From Umezawaea tangerina (GTDB taxonomy: Bacteria > Actinomycetota > Actinomycetes > Mycobacteriales > Pseudonocardiaceae): DNA of 64,000 bases. The position numbers were made by a program, and so were the translations under genes. The DNA lies in the NCBI RefSeq assembly GCF_003002815.1, contig NZ_PVTF01000016.1, positions 161,903 to 225,902 of the forward strand, in the 5' to 3' direction. Below are positions 25,405-34,644 of the stretch, piece after piece (position 1 is the first letter of the stretch; each line of letters opens with the position of its first letter). The notes under the pieces were generated by a model. The model ran no database searches. It had not been told where the DNA came from and saw only the letters and a list, made by a program, of their open reading frames with translations.

Positions 25405-27980
25405 CCTCGGTTCGCGGCGAGCTGCGAACGGGACCGCACACCCGCCTTGCGGTAGACGCGGGTGAGCGTCGCCTCGACGGTCTTCACGCTGACCGCCAAC
25501 GCCGACGCGACCTGCTGGTTGCTCGCCCCCCGCCCCACCAGTTCCGCCACTCGCGCCTCGGCCTCGGTGAGCCCCGCACCGGGCCGGGGCGCGAGCCGGT
25601 CCGCGGCGTCCTGCGCGAGGGCCGTCCACGGATGCGCCTCCAGACCCGCGAACAGCTCCACCGCCTCCCGCAGCACGGCCCTGGCCGCACCGCGTCGCCG
25701 CCCGCGCCGGTGCACGCCGGCCAGTGAGAGCAGCGTCCGCCCGCGTTCCAGCGGCAGCACCGCCCGCGCGGCCGCCGCGGCCAGCAGGTCGACGTCCGAG
25801 GTGAGCACGCCCTCGGCCCGGTCCAGCCCCACCAGCACCCCGGCGTGGTCGGTCGCCGCGCGGGTGCGCGCCACCAGCTCGCGTGCCGCCTCCTCCTCGC
25901 CGACCGCGGTCAGAGCCTCGGCCAGGTCGCCGTGCCAGCGCAGGATCGACGGGTCGCCCACCACCTGCTCGTCCTCCAGCACCCGCACCCGCGTCAGCAC
26001 CCCGACGGCCTCGGCGGCCCGGTCGGTGGCCAGCAGCACGGCCCCGGCGGCGTGCAGCGTCCGGGACAGGAACACCCGGTCGTGCTCCTCCTCGGAGGCC
26101 CGCGCCCCGCGCCGCGCGTAGTCCAGCGCCCGCTCGAACGTCCCTCCCGCGGCCTCGGCCAGCGCGGCCGTGCACCAGGCGGGGCCGGGGGACAGGCCGG
26201 CCTCGGCGGTGGTCCGCACGGCCCGGCGGGCGTGGTGCAGCGCCACCCCGCACTGCCCGGCCCGCGCCTCCACCTCGGCCAGGCTGCGCAGCACGTCGGT
26301 GACGTCCTCGGCGGACCCCGACCGCTCGGCCGCCGGCAGCAGCGCCAGCAGCTGCGCCCGCGCGTCCACCAGCCGGTGGTCGAACAGCGCGTGCCGGACG
26401 GCCAGGTAGGCGGGGGAGTTGTGCACCCCCAGCGCGCTCCCGTCCACCGGCAGCGCCAACGCCCGCGCCAGCACCGCGTCCGCGCTCGGCATCCCGAGCA
26501 CCCGTTCCATCCGCGCCTGCATGGTCAACGCCATCGCCCGCACGGCCAGGTCACCGCCGCGCGCGGCCAGCTCGGCGGAGTCCGCCGCCACGGCCCGCGC
26601 GGCGACCGGGTCGCCGTCGCACAGGTTGGCCTTCCAGGACTCCCGCAGCCGCACCGCCGCGACCAGTGCCGGATTCCCCTCCGCCTCGGCGTAGGCGTGC
26701 GCGAACTCCTCGTCGGCCGCGGCGAGCGACTGCCCGGAGACGTCCACAAGGGACAGTCGCGCGTGGACCCGGTCGGCCGCGTCGGTGCTGCGCGCCAGCA
26801 CCAGGTTCGCCGCCTCCCGCGCCCGCTCCACGTGCCCGGCGAACCCGGCGTCGACCGCGGCCCGCACCGACCTCGCCACCAGCTCCGCCTCGTCGGCGGC
26901 CGGGGTCCGCCGGGCCGCGAGCAGGCCCAGCTCCGCCGCCAGCGCCCGGTTCCCGTGCGCCCGCGCCACCGCGGCGGCCTCCTGCGTGCGCCGGGCGACG
27001 CCGGCGTCCGGCTCGTCCGCGGCGAGCGCGGCGTGCCGGGCGCGTTCCACCGGGTCGTCGGCCACCTCGGCCAGGATCCCGTGCAGCGCCAGCAGTTCGG
27101 CGTGCGGCACGCCCGCGGTGGAGGCCAGCACCCCGGCGGTGAACCGCACGTGGTCGGTGTCGTCGACCGAGACCAGGTCGGCCGCCACCGCCTCCGCCAG
27201 GTGCCCGTCGGCCTCGGCCCCGCACGCCCGGTGCAGCACGGCGACGGTCGGGCGGTCCGCGAGCGCCGCGACCCGCAGCGTCCGCACCGCCTCCGGCCCC
27301 ACCTCGGCCCACCGCTCCCGCACCACCGCCCGCACCCGTTCGGGCACCGGGACCGCCTCGAACGGCCGGAGGTCGTGGTCCAGCGCGGCGATCGCGGCAC
27401 CCAGTTCCAGCGCCAGCGCGGGGTTCCCGCCGCTGAGCGCGTGCACCCGCCCGGCCCACCGGTACCGCAAACCCCTCTGCGCCAACAGCTCCGCGATCCC
27501 GTCCGCCGCCAACGGCGGCAGCCCCCACCGGGCCGCGCCCTCACCGCACACCGCGGCGGCGCGCACCGGCACCCGGTGCGTCCGCTCGACCGCGACCACC
27601 CGCAACCCCGCGGGCGCCTGCCGCAACGCGAACGCCAGCAGCTCCGCGCTCTGCACGTCGAGCCACTGCGCGTTGTCCAGCACCAGCAGCGTCCGCGGCC
27701 CCAGCGCCCGGACGACCTCCGCGGCCCGGCCCCGCGCGACCAGCCGGTCGACGGCCGCGGTGACCGGCCCGACCTCGCGCGGCACCATCCCGCGCAGCTC
27801 CGCCAGCCCGGCGAACGGCAGGTCGGCGTCGGCCGCGTCCGGGGCCAGCCACACCGCCCGCGGGGCCCGTTCGGCCAGCGCGCGGGCCACGGTCGACTTG
27901 CCGATCCCGGCGGGGCCGTGCAGCACGAGCCTGCGCACCCCGTCGAACCCGTCCACCGCCACACCCCGGCTGATCAGCAC
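25383..27980 (-). CDS. LAL-type LuxR-family regulator (large ATP-binding)
   Basis: The 865-residue protein starts with an AAA/STAND ATPase (Walker A GPAGIGKST near residue 20, Walker B TLLVLDNAQW near 105), has a long helical repeat middle, and ends in a LuxR HTH (LTEAEARVAELV to VKTVEATLTRVYRKAG, about 800-855). GTG 27980 is chosen because AGGA lies 7 nt upstream and it places the P-loop near the N-terminus as usual. It is divergent from the secreted protease gene (117 bp apart), a likely target. The inducing ligand is unknown. Confidence 0.88.
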   Translation of the reverse strand: MLISRGVAVDGFDGVRRLVLHGPAGIGKSTVARALAERAPRAVWLAPDAADADLPFAGLAELRGMVPREVGPVTAAVDRLVARGRAAEVVRALGPRTLLVLDNAQWLDVQSAELLAFALRQAPAGLRVVAVERTHRVPVRAAAVCGEGAARWGLPPLAADGIAELLAQRGLRYRWAGRVHALSGGNPALALELGAAIAALDHDLRPFEAVPVPERVRAVVRERWAEVGPEAVRTLRVAALADRPTVAVLHRACGAEADGHLAEAVAADLVSVDDTDHVRFTAGVLASTAGVPHAELLALHGILAEVADDPVERARHAALAADEPDAGVARRTQEAAAVARAHGNRALAAELGLLAARRTPAADEAELVARSVRAAVDAGFAGHVERAREAANLVLARSTDAADRVHARLSLVDVSGQSLAAADEEFAHAYAEAEGNPALVAAVRLRESWKANLCDGDPVAARAVAADSAELAARGGDLAVRAMALTMQARMERVLGMPSADAVLARALALPVDGSALGVHNSPAYLAVRHALFDHRLVDARAQLLALLPAAERSGSAEDVTDVLRSLAEVEARAGQCGVALHHARRAVRTTAEAGLSPGPAWCTAALAEAAGGTFERALDYARRGARASEEEHDRVFLSRTLHAAGAVLLATDRAAEAVGVLTRVRVLEDEQVVGDPSILRWHGDLAEALTAVGEEEAARELVARTRAATDHAGVLVGLDRAEGVLTSDVDLLAAAAARAVLPLERGRTLLSLAGVHRRGRRRGAARAVLREAVELFAGLEAHPWTALAQDAADRLAPRPGAGLTEAEARVAELVGRGASNQQVASALAVSVKTVEATLTRVYRKAGVRSRSQLAANRGQQPPQL

Positions 27981-28096
27981 CTCCACATCCTGGGGGTGGG
28001 TGCGAGCCGGGGCGAGCCCGACAAGGGGTTTCCCCGATTTCGCCCCCTCGGCGGCCGACCTAGCGTCGAGCCACCCTGCACGAACTGGAGTGGCCC

Positions 28097-29902
28097 ATGT
28101 TGCGAAAAGCCCTGCTGGCGACCAGTGCCTGCGCGCTGTTCCTGTCCTTCGCACCCGGTGGTGCGGCGGCGGCTCCCGACGAGCCGCCGCCCGCCGTCCT
28201 CGACGCCCTGCAACGCGACCTCGGCCTGACCGGGGCCCAGGCGCGGGCACGGCTGGCGGCCGAGGCCGACGCCCAGCGCGCGTCGGCCGCCCTGCCGAAG
28301 TCCCTCGGCGCCCGCTGGTTCGACGCGGCGTCCGGCAAGCTCGTCGTGGCCGTGACCGACCCCGCCTCGACGATCCAGGTCCGGGCTCGGGGCGCCGAGG
28401 CCAGGGTCGTGCGCCGAGGTCAGGCGGAGCTGGCGCCGCTGACCGCGTCCATCGGCGACCTGGCAGGCGACGGCGTGCCGGGCGTGACCGGCTGGGGCCC
28501 CGACCCGGCCGCCGACGGTGTCGTCGTCCGGGTCGACCGGGCCGCGAGGTCCGCCGCCACCACGGCGTTCCTCGACCGCGTCCGGGCTTTCGGCGCCCCG
28601 GTGCGGGTGGTCGAGTCCGCCGCCCCGGTGCAGCAGTCCGGCACCGTCCAGCCCGGCAACCCGTGGTGGCCGGACGGCGAGAGCAACTGCTCGGTCGGCT
28701 TCCCCGCCACGGACTCCGGCGGTGGCAAGCACTTCGTGACCGCCGGGCACTGCACGAACGACGCGAACCAGGCCGCCTACGGGCAGTCCGGCCTGCAGAA
28801 CAGGATCGGCACGTCCAACACCGGCGGCTCCCGGACGGTGAACGGCCGCGAGGGCGACATGGGCGTCGTGGCCGTGACGGAGGCGGGCTGGACGCTGTCC
28901 GCGGCGGTCAACACCTGGGGGAGCGCCCCGGTGACGGTCACCGGCTCGGTCGAACCCCTGGTGGGCCAGTCGGTCTGCCACTCCGGCAACACCTCGAAGT
29001 GGAAGTGCGGCGCGGTGACCGCGGTCGAGCAGACGGTCGACTACGGCTCCACCGTCGTGGAAGGCCTGGCCACTACCACGGCCTGCTCGATGGGCGGCGA
29101 CTCCGGCGGCGCGTGGCTGGCGGGTGACAAGGCGGTCGGCCTGCACTCCGGCGGCCAGTCCTCGTGCGGCCCCGGCGGCGCCGACGACCAGTCGATCTTC
29201 CAGCCGGTGGACGAGGCGCTGCGCAAGTGGGGGCTGTCCCTCGTCACCGGGACCGGCGGCGGGACACCGGACGCCGAGGCGCCGTCGGTGCCCGCGGGCC
29301 TGCGTTCCACCGCCACCACGTCGAGCAGCGCCACGCTGGTGTGGAACGCGTCCACCGACAACGTCGGCGTGACCGGGTACGAGGTCTACCGAGGCGGTGC
29401 CCTCGCCACGACCGTGTCGACGACAACGGCCACGATCAGCGGATTGACACCGGACACCGACACCGTGTTCTCCGTCAAGGCGAAGGACGCCGCGGGCAAC
29501 GTGTCCGCGGCGAGCGCACCGGTGACCGTGCACACCCCGCCCGGCACCCCCGGCGGCGGCCGGACCTTCGGCAACGACACCGACTTCCCGATCCGCGACC
29601 ACACCGTGGCGGTGAGCCCGGTGAAGGTCGCGCTGGCGGGTCAAGCTGGGCGGACGCCGACCGTCGTGGTCACCGCGACGCACACCTGCGCGCAGGACCT
29701 GACCATCACGCTGGTCGGTCCGTCGGGCCGCGCGTACCCGCTCCAGCGCTACGGCGGCTACCCGTGCACGGCCTTCCCCAGCCCCAGGACGTTCACCGCT
29801 TCCGGGGTCGGCGAGCAGGCCACCGGCACCTGGACGTTGCGCGTCGGCGACAACGGACCCGGCGACACCGGTGTCCTGGACGCCTGGACGATCACCCTGT
29901 AA
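28097..29902 (+). CDS. Secreted trypsin/streptogrisin-like serine protease with FN3 and P-type domains
   Basis: This 601-residue preproenzyme has a signal peptide (1-26), an alpha-lytic-protease-type propeptide (about 27-195), and an S1 catalytic domain with His218 (TAGHC), Asp254 (GDMG) and Ser336 (GDSGG). A fibronectin type III domain (about 395-485) and a C-terminal proprotein-convertase P-like jelly roll (about 490-601) follow. The propeptide normally acts as a folding chaperone and is autoprocessed. The extra domains may bind substrate or wall polymers. Divergent from the LAL regulator. Confidence 0.93.
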   Translation: MLRKALLATSACALFLSFAPGGAAAAPDEPPPAVLDALQRDLGLTGAQARARLAAEADAQRASAALPKSLGARWFDAASGKLVVAVTDPASTIQVRARGAEARVVRRGQAELAPLTASIGDLAGDGVPGVTGWGPDPAADGVVVRVDRAARSAATTAFLDRVRAFGAPVRVVESAAPVQQSGTVQPGNPWWPDGESNCSVGFPATDSGGGKHFVTAGHCTNDANQAAYGQSGLQNRIGTSNTGGSRTVNGREGDMGVVAVTEAGWTLSAAVNTWGSAPVTVTGSVEPLVGQSVCHSGNTSKWKCGAVTAVEQTVDYGSTVVEGLATTTACSMGGDSGGAWLAGDKAVGLHSGGQSSCGPGGADDQSIFQPVDEALRKWGLSLVTGTGGGTPDAEAPSVPAGLRSTATTSSSATLVWNASTDNVGVTGYEVYRGGALATTVSTTTATISGLTPDTDTVFSVKAKDAAGNVSAASAPVTVHTPPGTPGGGRTFGNDTDFPIRDHTVAVSPVKVALAGQAGRTPTVVVTATHTCAQDLTITLVGPSGRAYPLQRYGGYPCTAFPSPRTFTASGVGEQATGTWTLRVGDNGPGDTGVLDAWTITL

Positions 29903-29908
29903 AGCCCC

Positions 29909-29947
29909 CGAAAGGCTGTCGCGCACCCGTTGCGCGGCAGCCTTTCG
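29909..29947 (+). terminator. 17-bp hairpin after the protease gene
   Basis: CGAAAGGCTG (29909-29918) pairs with 29938-29947 and the stem continues inward through one G-U pair and CGCGCA/TGCGCG with a 5-nt loop. It begins 7 bases after the stop codon. Confidence 0.8.
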
Positions 29948-29988
29948 AGGGACTTCCGCGGTCCCGCCGATGTGGCAAGGTGTCCGGC

Positions 29989-30573
29989 GTGACCACGGAA
30001 CAGGTTCTCTTGCTGGACGAATCGGGCAACCAGGTCGGCCTGGCGGACAAGGCCGAGGTGCACCACGCCGACACCCCGCTGCACCTGGCCTTCTCCAGCT
30101 ACCTCTTCGACGACCGCGGGCGCACGCTGCTCACCCGGCGCGCGCTGCACAAGAAGACCTGGCCCGGTGTCTGGACCAACACCTGCTGCGGCCACCCCGC
30201 GCCCGGTGAGCGGATGTCGGACGGCGTGCTGCGCAGGCTCACCGACGAGCTCGGCCTGCCCGACGTGCATGAGGTCGACCTGGTCCTGCCCCGTTTCCGC
30301 TACCGCGCCGTCATGCCGAACGGCGTGGTGGAGAACGAGATGTGCCCCGTCTTCCGCGGTGTCGCCGTCGGTGACCCGACGCCGAACCCGGACGAGGTGG
30401 ACTCGGTGGAATGGGTGCCGTGGCAGGACTTCGCGGAGTCGGTCCTGGACGGGACGCGGGACATCTCGCCGTGGTGCAAGCTCCAGGTGGCGGAGCTGGA
30501 CAAGCTCGGACCCGACCCGCTCACCTGGCCCGTCGCGGCCGCGGGCGCACTGCCGCCCGCCGCACGTCTCTAG
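29989..30573 (+). CDS. idi: Isopentenyl-diphosphate delta-isomerase, type I
   Basis: This 194-residue Nudix-fold enzyme interconverts IPP and DMAPP in isoprenoid synthesis. The active-site Cys lies in TNTCCGHP and the acidic partner in ENEMCPVF, with the early metal His in the AEVHH and HLAFS segments. GTG 29989 has AAGG 8 nt upstream; GTG 29980 is an in-frame alternative. The protein has family-typical length with a slightly longer C-terminus. It stands alone, between a terminator and a convergent GntR gene. Confidence 0.95.
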   Translation: MTTEQVLLLDESGNQVGLADKAEVHHADTPLHLAFSSYLFDDRGRTLLTRRALHKKTWPGVWTNTCCGHPAPGERMSDGVLRRLTDELGLPDVHEVDLVLPRFRYRAVMPNGVVENEMCPVFRGVAVGDPTPNPDEVDSVEWVPWQDFAESVLDGTRDISPWCKLQVAELDKLGPDPLTWPVAAAGALPPAARL

Positions 30574-30636
30574 AGCAGTCGAGGGGGCGCGGTCACCGCG
30601 CCGAGCGGTCCGGAAGGGTCGGGTCGAAGGTCTTCG

Positions 30637-30675
30637 CGGGCCGGGTTCGGGAGGGTTCTCCCCCGACCCGGCCCG
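30637..30675. terminator. Imperfect hairpin between convergent idi and GntR genes
   Basis: CGGGCCGGG (30637-30645) pairs with CCCGGCCCG (30667-30675), then after a bulged T, TCGGG pairs with CCCGA. It is placed to terminate both convergent genes. Confidence 0.65.
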
Positions 30676-30682
30676 TGGTGCG

Positions 30683-31348
30683 TCAGGACTTCCTGCCCGC
30701 CTTGGCCAGGTTGGCCGCGGTCATCCCGAGGTGCGCCACCAGTGCCTCGGCCGCCGCGTCGCCCTCCCTGGTCAAAGCCAGCTGTTCCAGGCGCAGGTGC
30801 TCCGCCACGGCGTCGCGTCCGGGGGACTCGGCGGCCGACCACCGCCGCGAGAGCTCGCTCGCGGTCCAGAAGCGCTCGAAGGTGTCCAGCAGGACGTCGT
30901 TGCCGCACGCGTCGAGCAGCGCGCGGTGGAACTCGTGGTGGGCGGTGGCCCAGGCGTCGGAGTAGTGGGCGTCGGTCTCGTTGTCGTACGTCGGCGTGCG
31001 GGCGAGGCGGTGGTGGGCCGCGCGGACCCTCGTCTCCCACTCCAGGTCGCCGCGGGCGATGGACATGCGCAGCATGGTGGGCTCGACCGCGGCACGGGCC
31101 TCCGCGATGACCTGCCACCGCGCGTCGCCCGCCTCCGGGACCACGAAACCGCGGTTGGGAAGCCGTTCGGCGAGGCCCTCGCCCACCAGCCTGAGCAGCG
31201 ACTCCCGCACCACGGCGAGGCTCACTCCCTGGCTGGAGGCCAGCTCCTGGGGCTTGAGGGGCTGGCCGGGGCGGAAGTCGCCGTGCAGCACGGCCGAGCG
31301 CAGCGACTCGTAGGCACGGGTCGACGGGGGCACCGCGTTGTCTGTCAC
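30683..31348 (-). CDS. GntR-family regulator with FCD domain
   Basis: This 221-residue protein has an N-terminal winged helix (YESLRSAVLHGDFRPGQPL, then LAVVRESLLRLVGEGL) and an all-helical FCD ligand domain with metal-type His residues (FHRALLDACGND, HLRLEQLA). It is divergent from the PEBP gene, and a 12-bp palindrome (31368-31379) lies between them, 20 bp from this start. It is probably autoregulatory and controls the PEBP gene. Ligand unknown, typically a small organic acid in this subfamily. Confidence 0.88.
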   Translation of the reverse strand: MTDNAVPPSTRAYESLRSAVLHGDFRPGQPLKPQELASSQGVSLAVVRESLLRLVGEGLAERLPNRGFVVPEAGDARWQVIAEARAAVEPTMLRMSIARGDLEWETRVRAAHHRLARTPTYDNETDAHYSDAWATAHHEFHRALLDACGNDVLLDTFERFWTASELSRRWSAAESPGRDAVAEHLRLEQLALTREGDAAAEALVAHLGMTAANLAKAGRKS

Positions 31349-31367
31349 ATGGTCGACTCTAGCGGGG

Positions 31368-31379
31368 ATAATCGATTAT
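31368..31379. promoter_or_regulatory. 12-bp palindrome ATAATCGATTAT, candidate GntR operator
   Basis: A perfect AT-rich palindrome lies in the 74-bp divergent promoter region, bordered by CTAGC (31359) and GCTAG (31381). Such AT-rich palindromes are rare in this DNA. It would overlap the -10 region of either gene. Confidence 0.55.
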
Positions 31380-31422
31380 TGCTAGCGTGGTCGACGTTCC
31401 CAGTCCTGGTGAGGAGAAGTCG

Positions 31423-31962
31423 ATGGTTGTCAACGACCCGTTCGCACGACTGCCCGAGGTGCCCGGTTTCGACGTGACCAGCACGGATGTACGCGACGGC
31501 GAGCCGCTGGCACCCGCCCAGCTGTCCGGCATGTTCGGCGTGCCCGGCGGCCTTGACGCAAGCCCGCAGCTGTCGTGGTCCGGCGCCCCGGAAGGCACCC
31601 GCAGCTACGCGGTCACGGTGTACGACCCGGACGCGCCGACGATGTCGGGGTTCTGGCACTGGGCGGTCGCGAACATCCCGGCCGAGGTGACGTCGCTGCC
31701 CGGAGGGGCGGGGGACGAGGAGGGGGCGGGGTTGCCGGAGGCGGCGGTGCAGCTGCCGAACGATGCGAGGGTGGCGCGGTTCGTGGGAGGGGCGCCGCCG
31801 GCGGGGCACGGGGTGCACCGGTACGTGATCACGGTGCACGCGTTGGACGTGGAGGACATCGGGGTGCCGGTGGACGGGACGCCTGCGTTGTTGGGGTTCA
31901 CGATGGCGTCGCATGTTCTGGGGAGGGCGTCGTTGGTGGGGACGGCGGAGGCGGTGGGGTGA
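31423..31962 (+). CDS. YbhB/YbcL-type PEBP (Raf-kinase-inhibitor-like) protein
   Basis: This 179-residue protein has the PEBP ligand pocket motifs YDPDAPT with [10 protein letters not shown], and later [15 protein letters not shown] 31423 has GAGGAG 6 nt upstream; an in-frame GTG at 31387 lacks one. Bacterial PEBPs are soluble phosphate- or lipid-binding proteins with no settled role. Regulation by the divergent GntR gene is likely from the shared palindrome. Confidence 0.9.
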   Translation: MVVNDPFARLPEVPGFDVTSTDVRDGEPLAPAQLSGMFGVPGGLDASPQLSWSGAPEGTRSYAVTVYDPDAPTMSGFWHWAVANIPAEVTSLPGGAGDEEGAGLPEAAVQLPNDARVARFVGGAPPAGHGVHRYVITVHALDVEDIGVPVDGTPALLGFTMASHVLGRASLVGTAEAVG

Positions 31963-32161
31963 GGGGGTTTGGTGGGGTCGCGTTCTGGTGGGGGTTGGCC
32001 GTCCTGCTTTGGTGAGGATCGGTCTCCTGGCCTCGTGTCGTGAAGCTCGGTTCCGGCCCTCTCGTCCTGCGAGTCCGGCGCCCGGCCCTCTCATCCTGCG
32101 AGTTCGGCTTTCGGCCCTCCCACCCGTGGGAAGCCCGGCCCCCGGCGCGCGATTGTCTCAA

Positions 32162-32216
32162 TGCCCGATCTTCGTTGTCAAGACGATAAAGCCATCTTGA
32201 CAACGAAGATCGGGCA
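32162..32216 (+). repeat. Head hairpin of modular palindromic element, copy 1 (22-bp perfect stem)
   Basis: Arms 32162-32183 and 32195-32216 are perfectly complementary around the 11-nt loop CGATAAAGCCA. Copy 2 (51788-51844) has the same loop and the same TGTCAAGA/TCTTGACA inner stem, but a different outer stem that is again perfectly paired. The flank GCGCGCGATTGTCTCAA on the left is shared by both copies. Confidence 0.85.
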
Positions 32217-32545
32217 GGAGGGCGCTGTGGATCGGGGGCAGAGGGGAAGTCTGGCTTCGCCAGCATCGGACTGCGTCCGACTCGGGCATCGGGCTCCGCC
32301 CGACAAAGCATCCTCGGCTGCGCCGTCGGACAGGGCATCGGGCTCCGCCCGACAAAGCATCCTCGGCTGCGCCGTCGGACAGGGCATCGAGCTTCGCTCG
32401 ACAGGGCATCGGCTGGCGCCGACGAGGCCCCAGGCGCTTCGCGCCGGATGCGCGTTGGCGGGCTGCGCCCAACGGGGGTCCGTGCTCGCAATGTGCTGGG
32501 CGGGGCATCCTTGCTCCGCTTCGCGTCGGGTGGGCTCGCTTCGCA
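32217..32545 (+). repeat. Array of mini-hairpins following the head hairpin, copy 1
   Basis: A non-coding stretch contains many 5-6 bp stems closed by TTCG, TGCG or TCCG-type loops (for example TCTGGCTTCGCCAG, TCGGACTGCGTCCGA, TCGGGCTCCGCCCGA, TCGAGCTTCGCTCGA), mostly joined by ACA(A/G)(A/G)GCATC linkers. A 49-bp unit is tandemly duplicated exactly (32284-32332 and 32333-32381). The whole block 31963-32558 has no credible gene; its first 170 bases hold only simple CGGCCCTC-type repeats. Confidence 0.75.
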
Positions 32546-32558
32546 TCGCTTGCGGGGG

Positions 32559-32990
32559 TCAGGGTTGTAGGTCGGTGATGATCTTGGTTATGCGGCGTTG
32601 TCTGGTTTCTGGGGTCTTGGCGTCTTCGATGGGGGTGACCAGGCGGGGTTTGGCGCTGTAGGAGAGGGCGTTGAAGCGGTGTCTGGTTTCTGGGGTGAAG
32701 GCGGAGTCGAGGTCTGCGGGGATGGTGATGTCGCGGGGGTCGGTGTCTGGTTCGAGGGTGATGTCGATGTCGTCGCCTGCGGCTACGCCGGTGGCGGTGC
32801 GGACCTCGGCGCTGATGGGGAGCATGAAGACGCCGCCCATGGAGGCGACGCTGGTGCGGTAGGTGTAGGTGTCGATGGTGGCGCGGACCGGGGGTTTGCG
32901 GCTCGGGCCGAGGGCGGTGACGACTTCGTCGGGGACCTGGACGCCGGTGGCGGTCTTGCCGCTGAGCAGGACTTTCGCGCGGAAATGCAT
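32559..32990 (-). CDS. DUF1905/YdeI-OmpD-associated family protein
   Basis: This 143-residue protein combines a DUF1905 beta-barrel (MHFRAKVLL to VAAGDDIDITLEPDTD) and a C-terminal bacteriocin-protection YdeI/OmpD-associated helix pair (AFNALSYSAKPRLV-like region, PETRQRRITKIITDL). ATG 32990 gives the normal family length although no ribosome site is visible; longer upstream reading is unsupported. Function unclear; some homologs are linked to resistance to antimicrobial peptides. A LacI-type half-conserved site lies 60 bp upstream. Confidence 0.8.
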   Translation of the reverse strand: MHFRAKVLLSGKTATGVQVPDEVVTALGPSRKPPVRATIDTYTYRTSVASMGGVFMLPISAEVRTATGVAAGDDIDITLEPDTDPRDITIPADLDSAFTPETRHRFNALSYSAKPRLVTPIEDAKTPETRQRRITKIITDLQP

Positions 32991-33048
32991 GGCGAGGAGT
33001 ATGCCGCGCGAGGGGTGGTTCGGCAGGGGGAGTCGGGGGCTGGTGGGA

Positions 33049-33060
33049 GCAAGCGCTTTC
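33049..33060. promoter_or_regulatory. LacI-type operator-like site GCAAGCGCTTTC
   Basis: The core AAGCGCTT (33051-33058) is a perfect palindrome of the CpG-centred LacI type. It lies between the divergent YdeI-like and DUF1996 genes. Confidence 0.45.
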
Positions 33061-33079
33061 CGAAAGATGACCGCCTCCG

Positions 33080-33093
33080 AGAGAGCGCTCTCT
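33080..33093. promoter_or_regulatory. LacI-type operator, 14-bp perfect palindrome
   Basis: AGAGAGCGCTCTCT has the central GAGCGCTC seen in CebR-type glycan repressor sites. A second copy lies at 33193-33204, about 113 bp away. The pair could support looping by the LacI protein encoded at 36522. Confidence 0.65.
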
Positions 33094-33155
33094 GGATTTG
33101 TGTCCGGCAGAATCGGGCCTGATCGCTGAAGTTGGACCGGAACTCCCGGTATTCC

Positions 33156-33204
33156 TTGACAGTCGTCCGCGCGCGGTCCTAGCGTCCGCTGAGAGAGCGC
33201 TCTC
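33156..33204 (+). promoter_or_regulatory. Promoter with overlapping LacI-type operator for the beta-glucan locus
   Basis: TTGACA (33156-33161), 18 bp, TAGCGT (33180-33185), then the 12-bp palindrome GAGAGCGCTCTC (33193-33204) across the expected transcription start. This is the classical layout of a LacI-repressed promoter. The leader to the GTG start is about 100 nt. Confidence 0.7.
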
Positions 33205-33295
33205 CTGAAACCTCCTCGTAACCTTTCCGGGCCGTCCCGGTGCCAGGTCCACGGCACCGGGTCTGCGCGGCCCGCTCCCCTGCGAAAGGAGAGTC

Positions 33296-34603
33296 GTGGC
33301 ACTCACGATTCGCCGTGCGCCCACCCGGTGGCGAGGTCTGTTCGCGGGCCTTGCGATCGCTGGTCTCACCGCGTCCGCGCTGTACGTCGGCAGCAACACC
33401 GCCGTCGCCGCTCCCGACCTGCTGTCCCAAGGCGCCACGGTGGCCGCCTCGTCCTCCGAGAACGGCGGCACGCTCGCGCCGGCGGCGGTGGACGGCAACC
33501 TCGGTACCCGCTGGTCCAGTGCCGCGTCGGACGGGCAGTGGTTGCGGGTTGACCTCGGTTCCACCTCGACGGTCAGCCAGGTCAAGCTGACCTGGGAGAA
33601 CGCCTACGCGAGCTCCTACCGGATCCAGACCTCCGCGAACGGTGCGGACGGTTGGACCACGATCAAGACGGTGACGGGTGGGACCGGTGGCGTGGAGACG
33701 CTGGCGGTCTCGGGGTCCGGTCGGTACGTGCGGATCGAGGGCATCACCCGCGCGACCCAGTACGGCATCTCGCTGTGGGAGTTCCAGGTCTACGGCACCC
33801 GCGCGGGCGGTCCGACCACGACCACCCCGCCGCCGTCCGGTCCGATCGTGCGGGTGGCGGAGTTCCTCGCGTCCTGCCCGTTCAGCCACCGGCTGCCCGA
33901 CGACCCGATCGTCTTCCCGAGCCTGCCGGGCGCGTCGCACATGCACGCGTTCTTCGGGAACACCTCGACCAACGCCAACAGCAACATCAACACCCTGCTG
34001 GCCGCGAACAGCAACTGCAGCCCGTCCCTGGACCTGTCGTCGTACTGGATCCCGGACTTCTACAACAACAACCAGGTGGTCGTGCCCGACCCGCCGACGT
34101 TCTACTACCTGGGCGAGGGCGTGCGCGACGACGTGATCGCGCGGATCCAGCCGCTGCCGCTGGGCCTGCGGATCGTGGCGGGCAACGCCAAGGCGACCGC
34201 GCCGGACGCCACCACCATCTCCCGCTGGTCGTGCCTGCACGCCGGCCAGGTCAACCCGTCCAAGGACTTCGTGGAATGCCCGGCGGGCACGGAGCTGGAG
34301 TCCTACTTGGACTTCCCGCAGTGCTGGAACGGGCGCGACCTCGACTCGGCCGACCACAAGAGCCACATGGCCTACCCGGTCAACGGCGACTGCCCCTCCA
34401 CCCACCCGGTGCCGGTGCCGAAGCTGCGCCAGGTCGTCCGCTACCCGGTGAACGGGAACCCGGCGGGCTTCCGGCTCGCGTCGGGGGCCGGGTTCACCAT
34501 GCACGGCGACTTCTTCAACGCGTGGCCCGAGGCCGAGATGGCACGCCGCGTGCGCGACTGCATCAACCCCATCATCAAGTGCGGGGTCGACGGCCACCCG
34601 TGA
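33296..34603 (+). CDS. Secreted CBM32-DUF1996 protein
   Basis: This 435-residue exported protein has a signal peptide (1-38, ending AVAA), a discoidin/CBM32 domain (about 40-170) and a Thr/Pro linker. A DUF1996 domain follows (about 185-425; motifs SHMHAFFGN, DHKSHMAYP and GFTMHGDFFNAW, rich in His/Asp and Cys). DUF1996 proteins are secreted, often near beta-glucanases, but with no settled activity. GTG 33296 has AAGGAG upstream. It is first in a probable operon with the GH16 glucanase (gap 41 bp). Confidence 0.85.
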   Translation: MALTIRRAPTRWRGLFAGLAIAGLTASALYVGSNTAVAAPDLLSQGATVAASSSENGGTLAPAAVDGNLGTRWSSAASDGQWLRVDLGSTSTVSQVKLTWENAYASSYRIQTSANGADGWTTIKTVTGGTGGVETLAVSGSGRYVRIEGITRATQYGISLWEFQVYGTRAGGPTTTTPPPSGPIVRVAEFLASCPFSHRLPDDPIVFPSLPGASHMHAFFGNTSTNANSNINTLLAANSNCSPSLDLSSYWIPDFYNNNQVVVPDPPTFYYLGEGVRDDVIARIQPLPLGLRIVAGNAKATAPDATTISRWSCLHAGQVNPSKDFVECPAGTELESYLDFPQCWNGRDLDSADHKSHMAYPVNGDCPSTHPVPVPKLRQVVRYPVNGNPAGFRLASGAGFTMHGDFFNAWPEAEMARRVRDCINPIIKCGVDGHP

Positions 34604-34644
34604 GCCGCGCCGTCCGTCCTGTTGCGACGATCAATGGAGATGTC

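Noticed and set aside
31898..33585. Long frames across the hairpin array (repeated Ala-Leu-Ser-Asp-Gly type peptides)
   Set aside because: They arise from the repeated hairpin modules, have no ribosome site or domain, and similar frames occur on both strands.
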